A stretch of 58,089 nt of DNA, taken from an uncultured Sediminibacterium sp. Lineage in GTDB: Bacteria; Bacteroidota; Bacteroidia; Chitinophagales; Chitinophagaceae. The stretch is taken from positions 1 to 58,089 of the forward strand of contig CALDSE010000076.1 of assembly GCA_937911175.1 (NCBI GenBank), read 5' to 3'. Position 1 is the first letter of the stretch. Each line of letters begins with the position of its first letter. Below are positions 8,487 to 16,857 of the stretch, in pieces. The translations under genes were made by a program, and so were the position numbers. Under the pieces are notes generated by a model, which saw nothing but the letters and a program-made list of their open reading frames with translations, had not been told where the DNA came from and ran no database searches.

Positions 8487-8514
8487 GTTTAGCTTTACTC
8501 TCTTAAAGTTAAAC
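8487..8514. promoter_or_regulatory. 11-base inverted repeat immediately before the ECF sigma gene (candidate CarH operator)
   Basis: GTTTAGCTTTA at 8487-8497 and TAAAGTTAAAC at 8504-8514 are inverted with one mismatch (a G-U pair in RNA) and a six-base spacer. The repeat ends eight bases before the sigma-factor ATG and overlaps TAGCTTTA, one base off the -7 consensus TAnnTTTG. A dimeric or tetrameric regulator bound here would block the promoter, which fits a CarH-type repressor encoded next door. Confidence 0.45.
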
Positions 8515-8522
8515 AGAACTAT

Positions 8523-9023
8523 ATGTCAAACGCTGAATTCACCCTACTACTTACTGAAAATGCCGATTTTCTAAAGCCCTTTGCTATTAATTTAACCAAG
8601 GATCATGAAGCGGCCAAGGATTTATTTCAGGAAACCCTTTACAGAGCCTTGTCTAATAAAGACAAGTATAATGTAGGTACCAATATCAAGGCTTGGTTGT
8701 ATACCATTATGCGTAATATTTTTATTAATGATTACCGTAAAAAGGCGAAACAATCGGTGGTTTTAGACAATTCACCCAACGATTTTTTAATCGATCAAAC
8801 TAGAACAAAGGTTTTGAATGATGGCGTGACTAACTTAAATTTGAGAGAAGTGAAGCAGCTTATTTATGACTTGCCTGAACTATTCAGAACGCCTTTTAAT
8901 TTATATTTTGAAGGGTATAAGTATAATGAAATTGCAGATGAATTAAATGAGCCCTTAGGTACTATTAAAAGTCGAATTCACTTTGCTAGAAAAATATTAA
9001 AACAGAAAATTCAACGATACTAA
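8523..9023 (+). CDS. ECF-family RNA polymerase sigma factor
   Basis: A 166-residue sigma-70-like protein with region 2 (DLFQETLYRALSNKDKY and AWLYTIMRNIFINDYRKK, about residues 34-80) and region 4 (YNEIADELNEPLGTIKSRI, about residues 136-155), without region 3, as in extracytoplasmic-function sigma factors. It starts the carotenoid operon, ending three bases before crtI, so its transcript is probably that of the crt genes. In other bacteria light-induced carotenogenesis often pairs a B12 photoreceptor with an ECF sigma. No anti-sigma gene is adjacent, which suggests control at the level of transcription. Confidence 0.9.
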   Translation: MSNAEFTLLLTENADFLKPFAINLTKDHEAAKDLFQETLYRALSNKDKYNVGTNIKAWLYTIMRNIFINDYRKKAKQSVVLDNSPNDFLIDQTRTKVLNDGVTNLNLREVKQLIYDLPELFRTPFNLYFEGYKYNEIADELNEPLGTIKSRIHFARKILKQKIQRY

Positions 9024-9026
9024 ACT

Positions 9027-10547
9027 ATGTCCAACCCTTCTAAAAAAGCATTAGTGATTGGTGCTGGTTTTGCCGGCATGTCAGTAGCTACTTTTTTAGC
9101 AAAGAAAGGATGGTCAGTTTCTGTTATTGAAAAACATAATTTGCCTGGGGGCCGTGCTAGAAAATTTGAAGCCCAAGGTTTTACATTTGATATGGGTCCA
9201 AGTTGGTATTGGATGCCCGATGTATTTGAAAGGTATTTTGCAGCCTTTGGAAAAAAAGTTTCCGATTTTTATAAATTAAAAAGACTAGACCCCTCTTACC
9301 GTGTTTACTTCGATGAAACCCATTGGGATATGCCTGCTAATTATACCGAACTAGCAGCTTTATTAGAAAGCGTAGAACCCGGTGCAGCCAAGGCCTTGGA
9401 CCAGTTCATGGAAGAAGCTAAATTCAAATATGATATAGGTGTGGGTAAACTAGTACATCAGCCAGGTATTTCTTTAAAAGAATTTATAGACATTGATTTA
9501 ATCAAGGGCGTTTTTAAATTAGATGTATTTCAATCTATGAAAAAACATGTAGCGCGTTTTTTCAAACATCCTTATATTCAAACCTTAATGGAATTTCCGG
9601 TTTTGTTTTTAGGAGCCCTTCCACAAAATACACCAGCCTTGTATAGTTTAATGAACTATGCCGATATTAAAGGAGGCACTTGGTATCCTGAATTCGGTAT
9701 GTATAGTATTGTGCAAGCCATGTATGATACCGCAGTAGCGCAAGGCGTTACTTTTCATTTTGAAGAAGAGGCTTTACAAATTGAGATACTCAATGGAGTT
9801 GCTAAATCTTGTTTAACTAAATCAAGTGTAACAGGTGAGCAAAAGCATTATGAATTTGAAGTAATCATTGGTGCTGGCGATTATCATCATATTGAAACAA
9901 AATTAATAAGTCCTAAATATCAGTCCTATACAAATAGTTATTGGGATACGCGTACGATGGCGCCTAGTTCATTATTATATTATGTGGGATTGAATAAAAA
10001 ATTAACGGGTGTCACGCATCACTCTTTATTTTTTGACACCGACTTCGGCCTTCATGGTAAAGAAATTTATACAGAACCTAGTTGGCCAACAAAACCTTTG
10101 TTTTATGCTTCTGTTCCTTCGGTAACCGATTCTACCGTGGCGCCAGCAGGCAGTGAAAATTTATTTTTATTAATTCCTGTGGCTGCAGGCTTGGAAGGTG
10201 ATACCGAGGAAGTTCGAGATAAATATTTTAATGAACTTATAGTTCGTTTAGAACAAAGATGGGGTCAATCAATTTCGGATAGCATTGTATATAAAAGGTC
10301 CTTTGCGGTAGCTGATTTTAAGAGTGAGTATCATTCTTTTAAAGGGAATGCCTATGGCCTTGCTAATACCCTATTACAAACAGCTATTTTAAAGCCTTCT
10401 TGTAAAAGCAAAAAGGTAAAAAACTTATATTATACAGGGCAGTTAACTGTACCTGGGCCAGGTGTGCCGCCTAGTTTAATTAGTGGGGAGGTGGTAGCGG
10501 AGCTGATTGAAAAAAATTATATAAATTTGCAACCTAGAAATGTCTGA
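9027..10547 (+). CDS. crtI: phytoene desaturase
   Basis: A 506-residue FAD-dependent carotenoid oxidoreductase. The dinucleotide fold VIGAGFAGMSVATFLAKKG is near residue 10, followed by GGRARKFEAQGFTFDMGPSW; the C-terminal FAD signature is YYTGQLTVPGPGVPPSLISG (about residues 474-493). Length and motifs fit bacterial CrtI, which introduces double bonds into phytoene to make lycopene. Its last eight bases overlap the crtB start (ATGTCTGA), implying coupled translation. Closely related CrtI-type enzymes can act as other carotenoid desaturases, but the partner genes favour lycopene formation. Confidence 0.93.
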   Translation: MSNPSKKALVIGAGFAGMSVATFLAKKGWSVSVIEKHNLPGGRARKFEAQGFTFDMGPSWYWMPDVFERYFAAFGKKVSDFYKLKRLDPSYRVYFDETHWDMPANYTELAALLESVEPGAAKALDQFMEEAKFKYDIGVGKLVHQPGISLKEFIDIDLIKGVFKLDVFQSMKKHVARFFKHPYIQTLMEFPVLFLGALPQNTPALYSLMNYADIKGGTWYPEFGMYSIVQAMYDTAVAQGVTFHFEEEALQIEILNGVAKSCLTKSSVTGEQKHYEFEVIIGAGDYHHIETKLISPKYQSYTNSYWDTRTMAPSSLLYYVGLNKKLTGVTHHSLFFDTDFGLHGKEIYTEPSWPTKPLFYASVPSVTDSTVAPAGSENLFLLIPVAAGLEGDTEEVRDKYFNELIVRLEQRWGQSISDSIVYKRSFAVADFKSEYHSFKGNAYGLANTLLQTAILKPSCKSKKVKNLYYTGQLTVPGPGVPPSLISGEVVAELIEKNYINLQPRNV

Positions 10548-11382
10548 TTTAAAACTATATAATGAAGTCACTGGTTTAAGCAGTAAAACAACTACGCTAT
10601 TGTATAGCTCTAGTTTTTCTTCTGCTATTAAATTACTTAATGCCGATTTACGTCAGCCTATTTATGATATTTATGGTTTTGTAAGATTTGCCGATGAAAT
10701 TGTAGACACTTTTCATGGATTTGACAAAGCAACATTGCTTGCGCAGTTTAAAAAAGATACTTATTTGGCCTTAGAACAAGGCATTAGTTTAAATCCCATT
10801 TTGCACCGTTTTCAATTAACCTACTCAAAGTATAAAATTGATCCTGCCTTATTAGAAGCCTTTTTAGTAAGTATGGAAATGGATCTAAACAAGCAGCAAT
10901 ATGATTTAGCTACTTATCAAACCTATATTTACGGAAGTGCGGAAGTGGTAGGACTGATGTGCTTGCATATTTTTTGTGAAGGGGATATGGCTCAATTTGA
11001 AAAATTGAAACCGGCTGCAAAACATTTAGGGGCTGCTTTTCAAAAAGTAAATTTCTTACGCGATATTAAAGCCGATTTTGAAGGCCTAGATAGAATGTAT
11101 TTTCCTAACTGTGATTTTTCAAAATTTACCCAAGCAGAAAAGGAAATGATTGAAGCCGATATTCAGGCCGATTTCGAAAAAGCTTTACAGGGCATTAAAA
11201 TGCTTCCGCTGAAAGCTAGATTTGGGGTGTATGTGGCATTTAAATATTATTATTCTTTGTTTAAAAAAATAAAGAAAACGCATCCGGAGGCTATTTTAAA
11301 AGCAAGAATCAGAATTCCTACCCCTGCAAAAATATTTATTGTGGCCAAGGCCACACTGCGTAGTCAGTTGAATTTGTTGTAA
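10540..11382 (+). CDS. crtB: phytoene synthase
   Basis: A 280-residue squalene/phytoene synthase-fold protein with both aspartate motifs: D52-x-x-x-D56 in RFADEIVDTF and D175-x-x-x-D179 in NFLRDIKADF, which bind Mg-diphosphate. It joins two GGPP molecules to give phytoene. The adjacent desaturase supports phytoene rather than squalene synthase. Start and crtI stop overlap by eight bases. No GGPP synthase (crtE) gene lies in the window. Confidence 0.94.
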   Translation: MSDLKLYNEVTGLSSKTTTLLYSSSFSSAIKLLNADLRQPIYDIYGFVRFADEIVDTFHGFDKATLLAQFKKDTYLALEQGISLNPILHRFQLTYSKYKIDPALLEAFLVSMEMDLNKQQYDLATYQTYIYGSAEVVGLMCLHIFCEGDMAQFEKLKPAAKHLGAAFQKVNFLRDIKADFEGLDRMYFPNCDFSKFTQAEKEMIEADIQADFEKALQGIKMLPLKARFGVYVAFKYYYSLFKKIKKTHPEAILKARIRIPTPAKIFIVAKATLRSQLNLL

Positions 11383-11416
11383 TAAATTTGTTATATCGTT
11401 TAATAAAATTGAACTT

Positions 11417-11887
11417 ATGATTTTTATATTAGTGGCTTTACTTACTTTTTGTATTATGGAAGGGATTACTTGGTTAACCCACCGTTATGTAATGCATGGT
11501 TTTTTATGGTACTTACACGAAGACCATCATCAGCCTACAGGTCATTTTTTTGAAAAGAACGATGCCTTCTTTTTAATATTTGCTATTCCAAGTATGGCCT
11601 GTATATTCTATGGCAATTTCGTAGGCCCTATATGGATAGCGGGTATAGGAACAGGTGTAGCCATGTATGGTTTTGCTTATTTTATTGTACATGAGGTAAT
11701 TATACACCAAAGAATTAAATGGTTTACAAAATCAAATAATAGATATATCAAAGCTATTCGTTGGGCACATAAAATGCATCATAAGCATTTGAACAAAGAA
11801 GATAGTGAAAGCTATGGTATGTTAATCGTTGCCAAAAAATACTGGGATAAAGTTCGTCGAGACGAAGCCTTACAAAGCAATGACTAA
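11417..11887 (+). CDS. crtZ: beta-carotene hydroxylase
   Basis: A 156-residue membrane di-iron hydroxylase with the four histidine clusters of CrtZ: H22/H27 (HRYVMH), H34/H37/H38 (HEDHH), H92/H97 (HEVIIH) and H118/H121/H122/H124 (HKMHHKH), set among about four hydrophobic segments. It adds the 3 and 3' hydroxyls to beta-carotene, giving zeaxanthin. It overlaps the chosen crtY start by eight bases (ATGACTAA at 11880-11887), the same arrangement as crtI-crtB. Confidence 0.93.
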   Translation: MIFILVALLTFCIMEGITWLTHRYVMHGFLWYLHEDHHQPTGHFFEKNDAFFLIFAIPSMACIFYGNFVGPIWIAGIGTGVAMYGFAYFIVHEVIIHQRIKWFTKSNNRYIKAIRWAHKMHHKHLNKEDSESYGMLIVAKKYWDKVRRDEALQSND

Positions 11888-13184
11888 TGCTATCCATACT
11901 AATACTGAAATAGCAAGCTACGATTATATTATAGCCGGAGCCGGTGGGGCGGGTTTATCTTTATTGCATTATTTAATGCAGTGTTCAAGTTTAGTTTCAA
12001 AATCTATTTTAGTCATTGATAAGTCATTCAATAAAACCAATGACCGTACTTGGTGTTTTTGGAATAAAGATGCCAGTGCTTTTGAAACTTTAGTTAAAAA
12101 TCGTTGGGATACTATTTCCATTCATGCTCAAGGCTTTGATAAAGAACTACCTACTGCACCTTTTTCTTATAAGATGATCCAAGGGATTGATTTTTACAAT
12201 GCGGTTCTTAAAGAAGCAAAAACAAAATCGAATATTCATTTTCAAGAAGCCACTATAACGAGTATCTCAGTACTAGATTCGTTAAGTACATCCAATGCTA
12301 TTAATGTGAACACTGAAAATAGTAGTAAAAATATAAATAGTAAAGAAAGTATAAATAAGAGGGCTAAAGTAGAATGGGAGGGAGGGTCTGCTATGGGGAG
12401 CTATGTTTTTTCTAGCTTACTACCTTTTCAAATGAATCAAATAAATACTGCTGCTGCTTATTCTAATTCATTACAGGCAGGTACTTCTTCAAATAATAAA
12501 GCCCCTTTTTTATGGCAACATTTTAAAGGCAGGGTAGTGCAATTTGACGCACCCGTATTTAATAAAGCTATAGCGAAGCTGATGGATTTTAATGTGCCTC
12601 AACAAGGGGCCACTGCCTTTATGTATCAATTGCCTTTAAATGAAAGGGAAGCCTTGGTAGAGTATACTATATTTTCTGAAAATGTATTGGGGATAGCAGA
12701 ATACGATAAAGTTTTAGACGCTTATTTAGCTAAAGCCTTTCCTGGCGCTACTTATACAACTACACACCAAGAAATAGGGGCCATTCCTATGACACAAATT
12801 GAATTGGCTACTACGCAAGCGCCTATTTATACTATTGGCGCATTAGGTGCCGCTATTAAAGCAAGCACTGGTTATGCTTTTCAGTTTATTCAGGAGCAAT
12901 GTAAAAATATAGTTGATCAATTAGACAAAGGATTACCTATACAAACCAAGATACATAACACAAGACATCAATTTTACGATGCAGTACTGCTTCATGTTTT
13001 ATTTCACCATAAAATGGAAGGTGCTGAAATATTCAAACGCATTTTTGCCAAGAATGAAGCGGCTACTGTGTTTAAATTCTTATCTAATACTTCTAGCTTC
13101 CTAGAAGATATAAATATTATGCGTTCTCTGCCTACACATATATTTTTACCAGCAGCCATTAAGGTGCTTTTACGGCGGGCTTAG
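11880..13184 (+). CDS. crtY: lycopene beta-cyclase
   Basis: From the ATG at 11880 the protein is 434 residues. It has the flavin fold DYIIAGAGGAGLSLL (glycines about 20-25), the lycopene-cyclase motif NDRTWCFW (about residue 55), and later blocks QFDAPVFN and GAAIKASTGYAFQFI. It cyclises both ends of lycopene to beta-carotene. An upstream in-frame ATG (11829) lies in crtZ and would add 17 unlikely residues. A stretch rich in Asn, Ser and Lys (about residues 140-165; NVNTENSSKNINSKESINKR) looks like a low-complexity surface insertion. It is the last gene of the crt operon. Confidence 0.9.
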   Translation: MTNAIHTNTEIASYDYIIAGAGGAGLSLLHYLMQCSSLVSKSILVIDKSFNKTNDRTWCFWNKDASAFETLVKNRWDTISIHAQGFDKELPTAPFSYKMIQGIDFYNAVLKEAKTKSNIHFQEATITSISVLDSLSTSNAINVNTENSSKNINSKESINKRAKVEWEGGSAMGSYVFSSLLPFQMNQINTAAAYSNSLQAGTSSNNKAPFLWQHFKGRVVQFDAPVFNKAIAKLMDFNVPQQGATAFMYQLPLNEREALVEYTIFSENVLGIAEYDKVLDAYLAKAFPGATYTTTHQEIGAIPMTQIELATTQAPIYTIGALGAAIKASTGYAFQFIQEQCKNIVDQLDKGLPIQTKIHNTRHQFYDAVLLHVLFHHKMEGAEIFKRIFAKNEAATVFKFLSNTSSFLEDINIMRSLPTHIFLPAAIKVLLRRA

Positions 13185-13230
13185 AGGGTTGATTCTTGTG
13201 TTAAGTTTCTTTTTGAAATTTTATTTTCCT

Positions 13231-13238
13231 TAAATTTG
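13231..13238 (+). promoter_or_regulatory. candidate -7 element for tRNA-Arg (TAAATTTG)
   Basis: TAAATTTG fits TAnnTTTG exactly and ends seven bases before the first base of the tRNA, as expected for a tRNA whose transcript starts at or just before the mature 5' end. A TTG lies at 13213-13215, slightly closer than usual for a -33 element. Confidence 0.45.
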
Positions 13239-13245
13239 TTTTTTC

Positions 13246-13317
13246 AGCCACGTAGTACAATGGATAGTACATGAGTTTCCGAAGCTCTTAATCCAGGTTC
13301 GATTCCCGGCGTGGCTA
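13246..13317 (+). tRNA. tRNA-Arg (anticodon CCG)
   Basis: A full cloverleaf can be drawn. The acceptor stem AGCCACG pairs perfectly with CGTGGCT. The D arm is GTAC/GTAC around AATGGATA. The anticodon loop is TTCCGAA with CCG in the centre, reading CGG codons. The T arm is CCAGG/CCCGG with loop TTCGATT; its middle pair is an A-C mismatch, and the outermost anticodon-stem pair is T-T. The 3' CCA is not encoded (ACAA follows), as is common in this phylum. Confidence 0.93.
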
Positions 13318-13319
13318 CA

Positions 13320-13352
13320 AAGCCTTTCACAAAGTGATAGGCTTGTTTATTT
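13320..13352 (+). terminator. hairpin terminator after tRNA-Arg
   Basis: AAGCCT-T-TCAC pairs with GTGA-T-AGGCTT around an AAA loop (13320-13344), ten pairs with one T-T mismatch, followed by the T-rich GTTTATTT. It begins right after the tRNA and likely ends its transcript, and perhaps read-through from crtY. Confidence 0.7.
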
Positions 13353-13526
13353 CGAGAAAATGTCGAAAGCTTGCTTTCGTAAATTTTTGAGAATGAACAA
13401 GCAAACAATGTAAATGAAATTTATATTGTTGAAAGCTTTGGGTAAATCCAATGCGTCTGGGAAGTCAACGAACAAGAAGACGCGCAGCGTCTGATGAATA
13501 TTCACAGTGAAAAATAGATTCGTAAA
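13353..13526. other. palindrome-rich non-coding gap
   Basis: No gene is seen here. The stretch holds several small perfect inverted repeats: CGAAAGC/GCTTTCG around 13364-13381, AGACGC/GCGTCT at 13478-13492 with a GCA loop, TGAATATTCA at 13495-13504 and TTCAC-A-GTGAA at 13501-13511. It is more GC-rich in places than its surroundings. It might be a structured RNA, a dispersed repeat or the remnant of an element next to the tRNA. Confidence 0.35.
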
Positions 13527-13937
13527 TTATTTATTATCGAAATAAGGCAGTTCGTCGTTAGATACCGACTCTTTTTCTTGCCAATAAGCAAGGGATACAA
13601 TATGTCCATCTGTCGTTTTTAACTGACGGCCAAAAATAGCATTGGTTGCGTTAAAACATAAATCGGTTACACCTATTGTAAATGTAGTGGGAGCAGGGGG
13701 TTCTATTGGTGCAGCAGGTGCTGGAGCAGGAGCAGGCGCTTCACCTTCCACTGGTGCTGCAACTGGTGCAGCAGGCGCAGCTTTTGGAGCAGGGCTGTCT
13801 ACCACCACTACTTCGTATTTATTAAATTCCAATAAAGTTTTTAAAAACTGTACACGCTCGGGACTTGCATTTTTTTCTACAATGGCACATTTGCTTGTAC
13901 CTAAGTCTTCAAATTCGTGGTTCTTATTAATAGCCAT
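13527..13937 (-). CDS. small soluble protein with Ala/Pro linker, end of the nuo operon
   Basis: I do not recognise a named family. The 136-residue protein has two blocks: residues 1-48 (FEDLGTSKCAIVEKNASPER, then FLKTLLEFNKYEVVVVDSP) and residues 85-136 (TFTIGVTDLCFNATNAIFGR, then DGHIVSLAYWQEKE). They are joined by about 36 residues made almost only of Ala, Pro, Val and Glu. There is no signal peptide or membrane segment. It starts ten bases after the nuoN stop and so is probably co-transcribed with complex I. A role as accessory or assembly factor of that complex is an inference from position only. Confidence 0.65.
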   Translation of the reverse strand: MAINKNHEFEDLGTSKCAIVEKNASPERVQFLKTLLEFNKYEVVVVDSPAPKAAPAAPVAAPVEGEAPAPAPAPAAPIEPPAPTTFTIGVTDLCFNATNAIFGRQLKTTDGHIVSLAYWQEKESVSNDELPYFDNK

Positions 13938-13947
13938 AATATTTTAT

Positions 13948-15357
13948 TTAAATACCAATACTTAATGAGTAAATATAATCGTACACTAAACTTGCTAAAC
14001 CTGTAATAATAATACCTGCCATACAGATATACATGGCTAATTTAGTAATACCCGGAACGTTTAATTTTTGAATAGGCGCTTCGTTCTCATCCATGAATAT
14101 AGCTTTTACCACTTTTAAATAGTAGTAAAAGGAAACAACCATATTTAAAGAAGCAAATATGATTAAGCCGTAATTATCTTTAGCAGCACCTGCCATCATC
14201 AAAAATAATTTTCCAAAAAAGCCTGCAGTAGGGGGCACCCCTGCTAATGAAAATAAAGCAATGGTTAATACCCAAGATAAAAAGGGATTGGTTTTATAAA
14301 AGCCCTTGAAGTCTGAAATATTTTCTTTACCCGCTAAAGCACTTACTACCGATACTACACCAAAGGCGGCAAGGTTAGAGAATACATATATTAATACAAA
14401 GTAAACCAGTGAAGCAGATCCTGCTTGAGAACTACCAGAAATACCAATTAAAATAAAACCTACTTGCGCAATAGAAGAAAAGGCAAGGAAGCGTTTAAAA
14501 TTATCTTGTCTTAAGGCGAATAAATTACCAATTAAAATAGTAGCAATAGATAATACCACTAGCACACCATACCATACTGATGCAATAGGTGTAAATACTT
14601 TATATAAAATAGTGGTGAAAGTGAATAGTACCGCTGCCTTAGAGACCACCGATAAAAAAGCAGTGACTGCTACTGGAGCGCCTTCGTATACATCGGCTGT
14701 CCATAGGTGAAAAGGAACCGCCGATATTTTAAAGGCAAAACCAGAGACTAATAATATAAAGGCAAACAATTGCATGGGGTTATTACTAATATATGCGGTT
14801 AAGACATCAAAGCTAAGCGTACCCGTTGTGCCGTATAAAAAGGATATGCCCATTAATAAGATACCTGAAGAAAAAGCAGAAGACAATATCAATTTCATAG
14901 CAGCCTCTGATGACTTTCTTTTAGCTAAATCGAAATTAGCTGCAGCAGCCAAAGGAATAGTAGACATTTCCAGTCCTAAATAAAACATTAATAAGTTGCC
15001 ACTAGATATCATAAAGAACATACCTAACAATGAAGTAAACAACAATAAATAAAATTCAGCCAACTGCTTATGATTTTTTAACCAAGCGTAAGACTGCATG
15101 GATATAAGAAGCATTGCAAGGTTTAGAATATTTTTCTCCAGTACAATAAAGGCATTGGTATTGAACATGCCATTGAAAATACCACCTTCAGTCATACCAA
15201 ATAAACCTGCCGCTAAATTGATAAGCAATAAGCCATTGATTAAATTTAAAATGCTCTCGTTGCTTCTCTCCTTACCAATTTTAATAAATAGTAAAATAAA
15301 TATAAGTAAGCTTAATAAAAGTTCCTGTCTTAGTAATATAAAAATGTTAGATGACAT
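13948..15357 (-). CDS. nuoN: NADH-quinone oxidoreductase subunit N
   Basis: A 469-residue polytopic protein with about 14 hydrophobic segments and antiporter-like motifs: LGLEMSTIPLAA (conserved Glu), KISAVPFHLWTADVYEGAP and KAAVLFTF. It is one of the three Mrp-type proton-pumping subunits of the complex I membrane arm. The gene follows nuoM by nine bases at the end of the nuo series. Confidence 0.95.
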   Translation of the reverse strand: MSSNIFILLRQELLLSLLIFILLFIKIGKERSNESILNLINGLLLINLAAGLFGMTEGGIFNGMFNTNAFIVLEKNILNLAMLLISMQSYAWLKNHKQLAEFYLLLFTSLLGMFFMISSGNLLMFYLGLEMSTIPLAAAANFDLAKRKSSEAAMKLILSSAFSSGILLMGISFLYGTTGTLSFDVLTAYISNNPMQLFAFILLVSGFAFKISAVPFHLWTADVYEGAPVAVTAFLSVVSKAAVLFTFTTILYKVFTPIASVWYGVLVVLSIATILIGNLFALRQDNFKRFLAFSSIAQVGFILIGISGSSQAGSASLVYFVLIYVFSNLAAFGVVSVVSALAGKENISDFKGFYKTNPFLSWVLTIALFSLAGVPPTAGFFGKLFLMMAGAAKDNYGLIIFASLNMVVSFYYYLKVVKAIFMDENEAPIQKLNVPGITKLAMYICMAGIIITGLASLVYDYIYSLSIGI

Positions 15358-15366
15358 TATGCAAAA

Positions 15367-16848
15367 TTATTTAAGGGTAATGGCTTTATCAATGTTAATC
15401 ATTAAAAAATCGGTGGAAGGCATAATTAATTGATTGATTAAAAATGGTGCTAATCCGATAATTAAAATTCCTATAATTAATAAACCTGCAGCTAATTTTT
15501 CATTCCAAGTAGCATCGCTTAATAAGGCATGCTCATCAGAAATAGGGCCCATAATGGTTTTGCCTGTGGCGCGTAATATATATACGGCAGTCACTACAAT
15601 AGATGCTGCAGATATTACTGTAGCAGCACGATATACGCCATCTGGGTTTTGCCAAGAGCCCATAAATACAGTCATCTCGGCCACAAATCCACTGAATCCT
15701 GGAAGTCCTAAAGAACATAAACCTGCAATCACAAATACAGTAGAGATAAAAGGCATGACTTTCAATAAGCCCCCTAATTGAGCCACCATTCTGGTATGTG
15801 TTCTAGAATAAATCATGCCAATGGCTGCGAAAAATAGGGCAGTCATTAATCCGTGAGAAACCATTTGAATGACAGCACCATTAATTGAAGTTTTATTCAA
15901 CATGCCAATTCCTAGAATCACAAATCCGCAGTGACTAATAGAAGAGTAGGCATTGATGTATTTTAAATCGGTTTGCATCATGGTGGCAAAGGCACCATAA
16001 ATAATAGCAATAGTGGCAAGTAAAATAATGATCCAAGAATAACTATGCGCTGCATCGGGCATTAAAGCCGCCATACGTAAACAACCGTAGCCACCTAATT
16101 TCATGGAGATACCTGCTAAAAACATAGAAGCCGCCGTTGGCGCTGAAGCGTGACCATCGGGCACCCAAGTATGAAAAGGAAATAAAGCTGCAAATATGCC
16201 AAAGCCTAAAAATAAAAAAGGGAAGAAGAATTTTTGAACCCCTAAGGAAATGCCCATCTTGCCTATTTCCACCATATCAAATGTGTTGGTGTTGTAATAA
16301 ATACCCATTAAACCAACAAATACTAAGGCAGAACCTGCCATTAACATAAGCGCTAGTTTCATAGCGCTATTTTCTTTTTTACCACTACCCCAAATGCCTA
16401 TTAATAAGAACTTAGGAATAACGGCTACTTCTAAAAAGAAAAATAAAGTAAATAAATCTAAAGAGATAAAGAAACCATAAGCACCCATACTTAATAATAC
16501 CAGTAAGAAAAAGTATTCCTTGCTTAATTTTTCCATAGTCCAAGAAACCAATATACCCGCCACTACAATAAGAGATGTTAATAAAATCATAGCTAGTGCA
16601 ATGCCATCAATACCTATATGATAATTAATATTCAATGCTTTAAACCAACTGGTATTGGTTTCAAATAAATAAGTAGCGGTATTGCCTGCAGCCCTTTGAT
16701 CCATATACAATTTCAACAACCAGCCAGCTGCGCCTAATTGTGCTAAGGATCCCACCAGTCCAATAACTCTTATTTGTGCTAGTTGCTTACTCAATAAAAT
16801 GAGTAGGGCAGTTAGCAAGGGTAATAAGATTAATAAAGATAAATTCAT
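15367..16848 (-). CDS. nuoM: NADH-quinone oxidoreductase subunit M
   Basis: A 493-residue antiporter-like subunit with about 14 membrane segments. Family blocks include YHIGIDGIALAMILL, FFLEVAVIPKFLLIGIWG with the conserved Glu, FPFHTWVPDGHASAPTAASM, YSSISHCGFVILG and GLPGFSGFVAEMTVFMG. It carries one proton channel of the complex I membrane arm and lies between nuoL and nuoN with gaps of nine bases on each side. Confidence 0.96.
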   Translation of the reverse strand: MNLSLLILLPLLTALLILLSKQLAQIRVIGLVGSLAQLGAAGWLLKLYMDQRAAGNTATYLFETNTSWFKALNINYHIGIDGIALAMILLTSLIVVAGILVSWTMEKLSKEYFFLLVLLSMGAYGFFISLDLFTLFFFLEVAVIPKFLLIGIWGSGKKENSAMKLALMLMAGSALVFVGLMGIYYNTNTFDMVEIGKMGISLGVQKFFFPFLFLGFGIFAALFPFHTWVPDGHASAPTAASMFLAGISMKLGGYGCLRMAALMPDAAHSYSWIIILLATIAIIYGAFATMMQTDLKYINAYSSISHCGFVILGIGMLNKTSINGAVIQMVSHGLMTALFFAAIGMIYSRTHTRMVAQLGGLLKVMPFISTVFVIAGLCSLGLPGFSGFVAEMTVFMGSWQNPDGVYRAATVISAASIVVTAVYILRATGKTIMGPISDEHALLSDATWNEKLAAGLLIIGILIIGLAPFLINQLIMPSTDFLMINIDKAITLK

Positions 16849-16857
16849 ATAAATATT

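Noticed and set aside
11829..11879. Earlier start of crtY inside crtZ
   Set aside because: The ATG at 11880 gives the same eight-base overlap as crtI-crtB and starts near the flavin fold.
13642..13965. Long plus-strand open frame rich in Ala and Gly opposite the Ala/Pro-linker protein
   Set aside because: It is the complement of the Ala/Pro-rich linker codons; the minus-strand frame has sensible blocks at both ends and sits in the nuo operon.
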